Shown piece by piece: positions 17,863 through 25,145 of a stretch of 64,000 nucleotides of DNA. The stretch covers positions 62,001-126,000 of the forward strand of contig NZ_CP179868.1 in assembly GCF_051379705.1 (NCBI RefSeq). Direction: 5' to 3'. A model generated the notes under the pieces. The model had not been told where the DNA came from, made no database searches, and was given only the letters and a program-made list of their open reading frames with translations. The translations under genes and the position numbers were made by a program. Within the stretch, counting starts at the first letter, position 1. Each line of letters begins with the position of its first letter. The DNA is from Ekhidna sp051379705. Lineage in GTDB: Bacteria; Bacteroidota; Bacteroidia; Cytophagales; Cyclobacteriaceae.

Positions 17863-18435
17863 TCAAAATTCGTTTTTCAATACGCTATAAAGCTCATCTA
17901 CAGGCAGGCCAACCACATTGTAATATGATCCCTTGATCCACTCAACACCGATAAGTCCAATCCAATCCTGAATGCCATAGCTGCCAGCCTTATCTAATGG
18001 AGGTTCTGTGTTGATGTAATGATTGATTTCATCTTCATCCAGCTCTCTGAATTTTACCTCAGTGATGTTGGAGAAAGAAACCTGCTTTTGCTCATCACTT
18101 ATGCAGACACCGGATATTACCTGATGAATTTTCCCCGATAGCAGCGACAACACGCTTCTGGCTTCAGTTTCATTTGTTGGCTTACCCAGAATACGATCGT
18201 TAAAAATCACAACAGTGTCCGAAGTAACGATGGTGCCATGTTCAAAAGCTTCCCGGTGAGCTTTGTTCTTTTCGATAGCGAGGTATTCTGCAACCTTCAT
18301 TACGTCCATCTCTTCATCAAAAGTCTCTTCGAAATCGATTGTCTTAACCACAAACTCAAATCCAGCAGCTTTCATCAGCTGTTTTCTTCGCGGAGATTTA
18401 GAGGCTAGAATGAGGTTACTGAAATGCTTCATCAA
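17863..18435 (-). CDS. maf: Maf-family nucleoside triphosphate pyrophosphatase
   Basis: A 190-aa Maf/HAM1-superfamily enzyme that hydrolyses dTTP/UTP or modified nucleotides. It starts with the family motif LILASKSPRRKQLMKAAGF, carries the catalytic VTSDTVVIFNDRILGKP segment, and has the downstream GSYGIQDW motif. The start overlaps the end of the DUF1015 gene by 20 nt, indicating one operon with DUF1015 and biotin carboxylase. Confidence 0.93.
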   Translation of the reverse strand: MMKHFSNLILASKSPRRKQLMKAAGFEFVVKTIDFEETFDEEMDVMKVAEYLAIEKNKAHREAFEHGTIVTSDTVVIFNDRILGKPTNETEARSVLSLLSGKIHQVISGVCISDEQKQVSFSNITEVKFRELDEDEINHYINTEPPLDKAGSYGIQDWIGLIGVEWIKGSYYNVVGLPVDELYSVLKNEF

Positions 18436-19720
18436 AAAATGAATTGAATTCGTCTTCTTTTATCGACCCAAAAAGAAATCCGCAAATAACCTTAGGGTAG
18501 AAATAAGTACTTTTTTGAGGTAATGTATAACCACTGTAGCACACTTCTTTGACCGTATCGATGGAGATTTCTTTTGTGATAATTGCACACTGACTTTCTC
18601 CGCTAACTACAGAAGTTAAACATTTGGTGAAATTGCGCTCGAAGGTGAGGTTCTTACTTCCACGTTGGTCCTTGCCCGCTATTCCCATGCATTTTTCAAA
18701 AATAAAGTAATGCATCACTGTAAGATCCAGCTCTTTGATCGCCTGCGGAAAATCCCAGGTGATTTCGTCTATCATCTCGGGCTTTAATCGGACTTTGTAT
18801 GCTTCATTTCCAATTAACAGACCAAATGCCCATTTCTTTCCTAAAATCACCTCATTCACTTCCGGTGCTTCTGCAATGGGTTTGATGAAGAAATAGTTAT
18901 CCAGCTTTTCAAGCAATTCGGTCTTTGAGAAGGATTCCAGTCCGCTCACCATCCGATGCGTTGGGAGAATTCTCAGGTCATCCGATTCTGTATTGGTGAA
19001 ATACATCAGGTGATAATTGTAACCTTCATTGCCCGTGTGATCGGGATTGTTTTTGGCCCGCTCTTTCTGATAAAGAAGAGAACCTTCGTATCGATGGTGG
19101 CCATCCGCCAGAATGATTTGCTTATCCGCAATTAGCTCCATGATTCGACGGATAATTTTCACATCATGAATCACGCTGAATACATCTCGAACACCCTGAT
19201 AATCTTCAGTTTCATACAATGGCTCCAACATGGCATCATCCATGTATTTTTCAATCTCATGCGTGGTGTCTGTATACAGTCCATGCGTTGGGCTCACATT
19301 CAATTGTGTATGATCAAGAATGGACATCCGATCATTGACTGAGTAGGGCATGGTATTCTCGTGTCTCAACAAAACTTTTTCATCCCAGTCGTATACATGA
19401 AGGTTCGCGATGAAACCCTTTCTTATTCGTTCTTTTTCTGATCCAGGCAGGGTGAAATACTGATAATGGATATAAATAGCAGGCAGTTCATCTTGCTTGA
19501 TTATACCATCATTTTTCCACTGAATGAGTCTTCTGGCTGCTCCGACAATAGAATCATTGCCTCTGGGCACAGACAGGTGAATGCTGTTGAATTCCTCCTT
19601 GTAAAGTGCTTCACGCTGACTTTCTGAAACAACATCAAACAATGGAGATACCAGCTTGTCAATGTCCTTTAGCAAGGACGAATTGTATCTCCAGGCACGC
19701 AAGGGTTTTATTTCTGCCAT
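18416..19720 (-). CDS. DUF1015 family protein
   Basis: A 434-aa cytoplasmic protein of the DUF1015 family. It opens with IKPLRAWRYN and contains the conserved ADGHHRYEGSL motif near 200 and NLTFERNF near 350. The biochemical function is not established. The start ATG immediately follows the TAG of the upstream biotin carboxylase gene (TAGATG), and its end overlaps maf. Confidence 0.88.
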   Translation of the reverse strand: MAEIKPLRAWRYNSSLLKDIDKLVSPLFDVVSESQREALYKEEFNSIHLSVPRGNDSIVGAARRLIQWKNDGIIKQDELPAIYIHYQYFTLPGSEKERIRKGFIANLHVYDWDEKVLLRHENTMPYSVNDRMSILDHTQLNVSPTHGLYTDTTHEIEKYMDDAMLEPLYETEDYQGVRDVFSVIHDVKIIRRIMELIADKQIILADGHHRYEGSLLYQKERAKNNPDHTGNEGYNYHLMYFTNTESDDLRILPTHRMVSGLESFSKTELLEKLDNYFFIKPIAEAPEVNEVILGKKWAFGLLIGNEAYKVRLKPEMIDEITWDFPQAIKELDLTVMHYFIFEKCMGIAGKDQRGSKNLTFERNFTKCLTSVVSGESQCAIITKEISIDTVKEVCYSGYTLPQKSTYFYPKVICGFLFGSIKEDEFNSFFDEAFQ

Positions 19721-21211
19721 CTAGCTTTTCATTCGATCTTTCCACCGGCTTCTCTGGTCTGAGACTGATTGGGAAGTAATAGGTTTGCTGGTGTTCGCCC
19801 GTATTTCATTGGCGATCACAGCTGCTATTTCGGATACCTCAGCTGGTACTTCTTTTTTTAACACATCAGGACTAAAATGAGATTCCACAAACTTAGTCGT
19901 GAACGAACCATCAATAAATTCTTTGTGTGTAAGTACAAAGTCACAAAATGGAAGGGTGGTTTTCACACCGGTTATCTGATACTCCTCGATGGCTCGTCTC
20001 ATCCGATCGATCGCTTCGCCACGATCTTTCCCGTATGTAATCAGTTTGGCAATCATCGGATCATAGAAGATTGATACTTCCTGTCCTTGCTCATATCCAT
20101 CGTCTACACGTACACCGGCACCTTGAGGTCTGATATAGGTTGAAAGTTTTCCGGTATCCGGCAGGAAGTTGTTTTCAGGGTCTTCTGCGTACACCCGAAC
20201 CTCAAGGCTGTGACCATTAATGGCGAGATCATCTTGGGTAAAACTCAATTTTTCTTTATTCGCAATTTTGATTTGCTCTTTCACAAGATCTACTCCTGTG
20301 ATTAGTTCCGTAACCGGATGCTCCACCTGGAGGCGTGTATTCATTTCCAGGAAGTAGAAATCCAGGTTTTCGTCGGCAATAAACTCAACCGTACCCGCGC
20401 CAAAATAGCTGCATGATTTAGCCACATTAACGGCGGCTTCACCAATCTCTTTTCTTCTTTCGGGAGTTAGAAGTGCAGAGGGAGCTTCCTCGATCACCTT
20501 CTGATGCCTTCGCTGGATACTGCACTCACGTTCAAACAAGTGGATGATATTTCCATGCTGATCCCCAAGCACCTGAACTTCAATGTGTTTAGGAGAGGAG
20601 ATGAATTTTTCAATGAAGACTTCATCATTGCCAAAGGAGTTTCGGGCCTCACTCATCGCGCGATCCATTTGTTCTTCAAAGTCCTTGGGATCGGTAACGA
20701 TTCTCATCCCTTTTCCGCCACCACCTGCGCTGGCTTTTATCATTACCGGATAGCCAATGTCATTGGCCACTTTTTTGGCTTTGGCTACATCACTGATGGG
20801 CTCGTCCATGCCCGGTACTAGTGGGACATTAAATTTCTGAACCGTTTGTTTGGATGTGAGCTTATCTCCCATCACACGAATGGCTTCAGGAGATGGCCCG
20901 ATAAAAATCAACCCTTCCTTTTCAACACGCTCGGCAAATGATGCATTTTCTGAGAGAAATCCATACCCCGGATGTATGGCATCTGCCCCTGTTTTTTTAC
21001 AAGCGTCAATTATTTTGTCCTGAACCAGATAAGATTCTGATGCAGCTGCAGGACCAATATTCACCGCTTCATCCGCATATGATGCATGAGGAAGCAACTT
21101 ATCCGCTTCACTATATACAGCTACTGTCTTGATTCCCAGCTCTTTGGCTGATCTCATCACACGTATGGCGATTTCGCCTCTATTGGCGACTAATATTTTC
21201 TTTATAGACAT
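19721..21211 (-). CDS. accC: Biotin carboxylase (acyl-CoA carboxylase subunit)
   Basis: A 496-aa ATP-grasp enzyme that carboxylates biotin on a carrier protein. The opening KKILVANRGEIAIRVMRSAK, the ATP loop ASAGGGGKGMR and EMNTRLQVEHPVTE are diagnostic. It is about 45 residues longer than classical AccC, with a tail rich in Val, Ala and Ser (EVSEIAAVIANEIRANT). This extension is seen in Bacteroidota acyl-CoA carboxylases, so the partner could be propionyl-CoA rather than acetyl-CoA carboxylase. No biotin carrier gene is adjacent. Confidence 0.9.
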   Translation of the reverse strand: MSIKKILVANRGEIAIRVMRSAKELGIKTVAVYSEADKLLPHASYADEAVNIGPAAASESYLVQDKIIDACKKTGADAIHPGYGFLSENASFAERVEKEGLIFIGPSPEAIRVMGDKLTSKQTVQKFNVPLVPGMDEPISDVAKAKKVANDIGYPVMIKASAGGGGKGMRIVTDPKDFEEQMDRAMSEARNSFGNDEVFIEKFISSPKHIEVQVLGDQHGNIIHLFERECSIQRRHQKVIEEAPSALLTPERRKEIGEAAVNVAKSCSYFGAGTVEFIADENLDFYFLEMNTRLQVEHPVTELITGVDLVKEQIKIANKEKLSFTQDDLAINGHSLEVRVYAEDPENNFLPDTGKLSTYIRPQGAGVRVDDGYEQGQEVSIFYDPMIAKLITYGKDRGEAIDRMRRAIEEYQITGVKTTLPFCDFVLTHKEFIDGSFTTKFVESHFSPDVLKKEVPAEVSEIAAVIANEIRANTSKPITSQSVSDQRSRWKDRMKS

Positions 21212-21312
21212 AATTCAATCGTTAGCGCAAGTTTATTGAAAAGGCGACATTCATTATATGTGTATTCCTGCTAAATTTGCAACTTGTTTGAAAATAAGGA
21301 GAACACAAGTAA

Positions 21313-22575
21313 ATGGATTTATTCGAGAAACTACTCAGTGATAAGGGAGCGTTAGGTCAATACTCCTTTCTGGATCAGGATTTAAATTATTATTTCTTCC
21401 CAAAGCTTGAAGGCGAAATTCAACCTCGCATGACATTCAAGGGAAAAGAAGTGCTGGCCTGGAGTTTAAATAATTACCTGGGACTGGCCAATCATCCGGA
21501 CATTAGAAAGGCTGATACAGAAGCCACAGAGCGATGGGGCTTGGGCTATCCGATGGGAGCTCGAATGATGACCGGTAACTCGGATCACCACGATCAATTG
21601 GAGCAAGAATTGGCAGAGTATGTAAGCAAGCCTGCGGGGATGCTTCTAAACTACGGTTATCAGGGAATTATGTCTGTAATCGATGCGCTGGTAGATAGAA
21701 AGGATGTAGTGGTATATGATGCGGAGTGTCATGCATGCATCATTGATGCCTTAAGAATGCACCTGGGCAAGCGATTTGTATTTCCTCACAATGACATTGA
21801 AAATTGCGAAAAGCAGTTGAAAAGAGCTGAGAAGCTAGCTGCAGAGCAAGGTGGTGGTGTGCTTGTGATTACAGAGGGTGTTTTCGGTATGAGCGGGAAT
21901 ACGGGCAAACTAGATAAAATAGTAGCCCTAAAAGACAAATTTGATTTCAGACTTTTGGTAGATGATGCACATGGTTTTGGTACGATGGGCAAGACAGGAG
22001 CGGGGACAGGTGAGCACTACGATTGTCAGGACGGAATAGATATCTATTTTTCCACTTTTGCTAAGTCTATGGCAAGCATTGGCGCCTTTATAGCAGGAGA
22101 AAAGAATATCATTGATCACTTAAGATATAAAGTAAGGTCTCAGATCTTCGCAAAGTCACTTCCTATGCCATTGGTTATAGGAGGTTTGAAGCGACTGGAT
22201 ATGTTGAGAACCATGCCGGAGCTTAGAGAAAAGCTATGGACCATAGTGGATGCACTACAGAATGGCTTCAAAGAGCGAGGGTTTAATATTGGCAGTACAG
22301 ATTCCCCTGTGACACCAGTTGTGATGAATGGAGATGTAATGGAAGCATGTAATATGGTGGTGGACCTAAGAGAGAATTTTCACATATTCTGTTCGATGAT
22401 TGTCTATCCGGTAATTCCGAAAGGGATGGTGATTTTACGAATTATTCCAACAGCGATGCATACACTAGAAGATGTAGAAGAGACATTGAAAGCTTTTGAA
22501 GCAATAAAAGAGAAACTAGATAACGGAGTATATAAAGAAGCGGGAGTAGAAGGAGCCATGTTGGCAAAATCTTAA
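21313..22575 (+). CDS. Alpha-oxoamine synthase (serine-palmitoyltransferase-like)
   Basis: A 420-aa fold-type-I PLP enzyme. Lys251 in STFAKSMASIGAF is the cofactor lysine, DDAH (217-220) contacts the pyridine ring, and His140 in DAECHAC should stack on PLP. It condenses an amino acid with an acyl-CoA. In sphingolipid- or sulfonolipid-making Bacteroidota the likely reaction is serine or cysteate plus palmitoyl-CoA. The N-terminal ~45 residues (DLNYYFFPKLEGE) fit that clade better than BioF or Kbl. A TAAATTTG box at 21272-21279 resembles the Bacteroidota -7 element but has no clear -33 partner. Confidence 0.85.
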   Translation: MDLFEKLLSDKGALGQYSFLDQDLNYYFFPKLEGEIQPRMTFKGKEVLAWSLNNYLGLANHPDIRKADTEATERWGLGYPMGARMMTGNSDHHDQLEQELAEYVSKPAGMLLNYGYQGIMSVIDALVDRKDVVVYDAECHACIIDALRMHLGKRFVFPHNDIENCEKQLKRAEKLAAEQGGGVLVITEGVFGMSGNTGKLDKIVALKDKFDFRLLVDDAHGFGTMGKTGAGTGEHYDCQDGIDIYFSTFAKSMASIGAFIAGEKNIIDHLRYKVRSQIFAKSLPMPLVIGGLKRLDMLRTMPELREKLWTIVDALQNGFKERGFNIGSTDSPVTPVVMNGDVMEACNMVVDLRENFHIFCSMIVYPVIPKGMVILRIIPTAMHTLEDVEETLKAFEAIKEKLDNGVYKEAGVEGAMLAKS

Positions 22576-22666
22576 TATTTCTTTCATTTAAACTGTGTTA
22601 TTTACGATTTTGGGCTATATTGCCCTCAACTTTAAAATTTATCGATAACCTTAATTACCTCATAAC

Positions 22667-22843
22667 ATGAAAAGATTTGAACAACTAAAGTCAATGGTTG
22701 AATCACTAGAAGCTGATTTCGAAAAATTCTACGATAAAAAGAACAATGCCGCCGGTACTCGAGTAAGAAAAGGTATGCAGGATATGAAAAATCTTGCTCA
22801 GGAAATCAGACTTGAAGTTCAGGACATCAAGAACAAAGGATAA
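22667..22843 (+). CDS. Histone H1-like small protein
   Basis: A 58-residue protein beginning MKRFEQLKSMVESLEADFEK. It is highly charged with heptad-like helices and a Lys/Arg-rich centre (TRVRKGMQDMKNL). It matches the short histone H1-like proteins common in Bacteroidota, which bind DNA or nucleoid. It is a stand-alone gene with a strong terminator directly after it, and the second nucleoid-type gene of this stretch (HU-like) is 520 bp downstream. Confidence 0.8.
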   Translation: MKRFEQLKSMVESLEADFEKFYDKKNNAAGTRVRKGMQDMKNLAQEIRLEVQDIKNKG

Positions 22844-22873
22844 TCGATTATTAATCGAACCGATAAAGAAATT

Positions 22874-22899
22874 AGGGAGCCAAATGGCTCCCTTTTTTT
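22874..22899 (+). terminator. Intrinsic terminator
   Basis: The stem AGGGAGCC/GGCTCCCT has an AAAT loop and is followed by seven T. It ends the histone H1-like transcript. Confidence 0.92.
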
Positions 22900-23043
22900 A
22901 TGCCCTTGATTTCTTATTCGCTTTAGCGACCCAATTCCCTATGAGGCATTGATTTTTAAACTACTGTTAATCAATCGCTTATATCACTTACTCAAGCCTA
23001 TATTTTTCACTTGCTGCTAAAACCGATAAACCGATCAGGTTCG

Positions 23044-23084
23044 TTTTTGAAGCGGACTTCATCATTTTTGAAACGGACTTGATC
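23044..23084. repeat. Tandem imperfect 20-bp direct repeat
   Basis: Two copies of TTTTTGAA(g/a)CGGACTT(c/g)ATC at 23044-23063 and 23065-23084, two mismatches apart, in the 465-bp non-coding stretch between the histone-like and HU-like genes. A tandem operator is possible. Apart from this and the paired hairpins at 23288, I see nothing gene-like in 22900-23364. Confidence 0.55.
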
Positions 23085-23287
23085 TTATTCGCTTTCAATG
23101 CGCAGGGTATTAAATAAGAGGGCAGCTAGTGCGCGTTTGCAACGCGTACTTAGTAGTTTCAGATTTGAAATAGCCCCGATTCACAGACGCGGACCACCGG
23201 AAAGTTGCACCTAGGCCCTGCACTTTAGACTGTAAGCTCCCACTAACGGACTAATCATGTATACAATCTGTGTACACGCCAGTCAAA

Positions 23288-23327
23288 TACCCTTTTTTGG
23301 GTAGGTGGCCTTTGGATTGGAGCCACC
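23288..23327 (+). promoter_or_regulatory. Two adjacent hairpins upstream of the HU-like gene
   Basis: TACCC/GGGTA with a T6 loop (23288-23303) is immediately followed by GGTGGC/GCCACC with a 12-nt loop (23304-23327). Both lie about 40-75 nt upstream of the HU-like start. They could form a structured 5-prime leader that controls HU synthesis; this is inference. Confidence 0.4.
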
Positions 23328-23364
23328 AAGTTTGCAGAATATTAAATTATTAAATTTTTAAAAA

Positions 23365-23763
23365 ATGAGTTTAAAGTATTCAGTTATTGCTCGGAAAAAC
23401 CCGAGGGATAGCACAGCACCGGAGAAGTATTATCCACTATCTCTATCTACAGGTGTATCGGATTTTAAGAGCCTTGCCAGGCGTATTCAAAAGCATACCG
23501 GGCAAAGCTATGCTGATGTAACAGGTGTACTTGCTGCATTGGAAGATGTCTTACCTGAGGAATTATTAGCAGGTAAGATTGTAAGGTTGGGATCGTTGGG
23601 AAGTTTTTATACAACATTCAAATCGAAACCAAGTGATGCGCCGGAAGATGTTTCTTCTAATAATATTCTCGAAGCACGCATCCGCTATCGCCCGGACAGA
23701 TCTTTGCTGTCTGAAGTTAATAATGGTGCGCGTTTTGAGAAGGTAAGCGTACCAACAAGTTGA
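23365..23763 (+). CDS. HU-like (histone-like) DNA-binding protein, full length
   Basis: A 132-aa protein of the Bacteroidota HU-like family. The N-terminal strand YSVIARKNPRDSTAPEKYYP is followed by the two-helix HU core (FKSLARRIQKHTGQSYADVT), the GKIVRLGSLGSFYTTFKS saddle start, and a basic arm RIRYRPDRSLL. It should bind and bend DNA as a dimer. Residues 31-132 are repeated identically in the truncated copy at 24623-24937, on the far side of the RAYT1 element. Confidence 0.85.
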   Translation: MSLKYSVIARKNPRDSTAPEKYYPLSLSTGVSDFKSLARRIQKHTGQSYADVTGVLAALEDVLPEELLAGKIVRLGSLGSFYTTFKSKPSDAPEDVSSNNILEARIRYRPDRSLLSEVNNGARFEKVSVPTS

Positions 23764-23787
23764 ACACCCTGATTTACAGGTATGTCT

Positions 23788-23820
23788 AAGCGTAGCATTT
23801 GCTACGCTTTTTTTCTTTTT
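23788..23820 (+). terminator. Terminator-like hairpin, related to REP2
   Basis: The stem AAGCGTAGC/GCTACGCTT has an ATTT loop and is followed by a long T-rich tract. It should terminate the HU transcript. The same hairpin core (GCGTAGC...GCTACGC) forms the inner left end of the RAYT2 element at 57940, so it may be of REP origin. Confidence 0.75.
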
Positions 23821-23839
23821 TTTAATAGGTTAGGCTGAG

Positions 23840-23956
23840 ATGAATCAGTACGAAAATGAAAAATACACATTGGGTTATGGTGACGATTTGAAGTTAAGAA
23901 TGACATTGTATATCAGGAATTACACCAACTGGCGCGGAAGTTACTTCCGTGCCTAA
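23840..23956 (+). pseudogene. Short ORF capped by REP1, likely truncated gene
   Basis: A 38-codon frame (MNQYENEKYTLGYGDD...) runs straight into the REP1 palindrome at 23931 and stops in it, ending NWRGSYFRA. The same capping occurs at 40268 and 50543. I read it as the 5-prime end of a gene cut by the RAYT1 element; no family is recognisable. Confidence 0.3.
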
Positions 23957-24620
23957 TTGTTTAAAGTAAATAACAAAGCTTACCATAAGTAGACTTCAAA
24001 TCCTACGGTTGTAATACTAAACTTGCTGTATTCTTGAAACATGAGCGAGAAATACAAGATCAGAGATCAAGAAAGAATCTATTTCATTACTTTCAGTGTA
24101 GTTCAGTGGATCGATGTTTTTACACGGTCTGAGTATAAGGATCTATTGATTGCTAGCCTTGACTTCTGTATTCAAGAGAAAGGATTAGAAATTTATTCAT
24201 GGTGCATTATGACCAATCATTTGCATTTAATTGTTGGTCGTTGTGGAGAATCGAAGATCGAAGAAATTGTAAGGGATTTTAAGAAGTATACTTCAGTTGC
24301 ATTGATAAAAGCGATTGAGAATAATCCAACAGAGAGTAGAAAGGAGTGGTTGTTGTGGATGTTTAGAAAACTAGCTGAGCGAAGTTCAAAACATCAAAAG
24401 TATTGTTTTTGGCAAAACGAATATCATCCTATTGAGTTGAGTGACACAACTATGATGCAGCAAAAGCTTGACTATATTCATGCTAACCCAGTGGTTTCAG
24501 GTTTAGTAGAAGAACCTGAATATTGGAAATATAGTAGTGCTATCGATTATGCAGGAGGAAAGGGATTGCTAAGTATTAAATTTGTGGAATAGATAGGAAG
24601 CACGGAAGTAACTTCCGCGC
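23925..24620 (+). mobile_element. RAYT1 element with inverted REP1 ends
   Basis: The unit runs from CCAACTGGCGCGGAAG... to the inverted REP GCACGGAAGTAACTTCCGCGC at 24600-24620 and contains one RAYT gene. The left REP1 is 23931-23953. Its first 73 bases (23925-23997) recur as the start of the 239-bp leaders at 40243, 44856 and 50140 and at 50518. This ties RAYT1 to the RHS cassette array. Confidence 0.82.
24041..24592 (+). CDS. REP-associated tyrosine transposase (RAYT1, Y1_Tnp/IS200-like)
   Basis: A 183-aa single-strand DNA transposase of the RAYT group. The metal-binding HUH pair is His60/His62 in MTNHLHLIV, and Tyr145 in QQKLDYIHANPV is the expected nucleophile. GLVEEPEYWKYSSA is the usual C-terminal signature. 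RAYTs cut and move single-stranded REP hairpins. The gene is flanked by inverted REP1 palindromes. All key residues are present, so it may be active. Confidence 0.92.
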   Translation: MSEKYKIRDQERIYFITFSVVQWIDVFTRSEYKDLLIASLDFCIQEKGLEIYSWCIMTNHLHLIVGRCGESKIEEIVRDFKKYTSVALIKAIENNPTESRKEWLLWMFRKLAERSSKHQKYCFWQNEYHPIELSDTTMMQQKLDYIHANPVVSGLVEEPEYWKYSSAIDYAGGKGLLSIKFVE

Positions 24621-24622
24621 TA

Positions 24623-24937
24623 GTGGAGGTATCGGATTTTAAGAGCCTTGCCAGGCGTATTCAAAAGCATACAGGGCAAAGCTATGCTGATGTAACAGGT
24701 GTACTTGCTGCATTGGAGGATGTCTTACCTGAGGAATTATTAGCAGGTAAGATTGTAAGGTTGGGATCGTTGGGAAGTTTTTATACAACATTCAAATCGA
24801 AACCAAGTGATGCGCCGGAAGATGTTTCTTCTAATAATATTCTCGAAGCACGCATCCGCTATCGCCCGGACAGATCTTTGCTGTCTGAGGTTAATAATGG
24901 TGCGCGCTTTGAGAAAGTGAGCGTACCAACCAGTTGA
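24623..24937 (+). CDS. HU-like protein, N-terminally truncated second copy
   Basis: From 24629 the frame encodes residues 31-132 of the HU-like protein at 23365 with no amino-acid change. Over 309 nt there are seven differences, all silent third-position changes. The first 30 residues are missing, and the break lies beside the inverted REP1 of the RAYT1 element. A GTG at 24623 offers a start 2 codons before the homology. The silent-only pattern suggests it is still under selection or is homogenised by gene conversion. Confidence 0.7.
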   Translation: MEVSDFKSLARRIQKHTGQSYADVTGVLAALEDVLPEELLAGKIVRLGSLGSFYTTFKSKPSDAPEDVSSNNILEARIRYRPDRSLLSEVNNGARFEKVSVPTS

Positions 24938-24961
24938 ACACCCTGATATACAGGTAAGTCT

Positions 24962-24990
24962 AAGCGTAGCATTTGCTACGCTTTTTCTAT
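24962..24990 (+). terminator. Terminator-like hairpin after truncated HU
   Basis: The stem AAGCGTAGC/GCTACGCTT has an ATTT loop followed by TTTCTATTT. The flank continues CTATTTG..ATAAC much like the inner left end of the RAYT2-type element at 54230-54270, supporting a shared origin with REP2 sequences. Confidence 0.7.
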
Positions 24991-25145
24991 TTGTGTTATC
25001 CATAACCAAGAGGTCAATCGAAGCATGACCAAACTCCACTATCGCAACAACCCAATTGCGCCATGTTCACCAAATTATATCTTGTTTGATTGATCAGCAT
25101 TATCATAAGCCTTAAACTTGCGCTTTGAACTACCAAACTTTTAGT

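Noticed and set aside
22900..23364. Possible tRNA or rRNA remnant in the GC-richer part of the HU upstream region
   Set aside because: No cloverleaf, CCA end or rRNA motif could be formed; only short hairpins are present.
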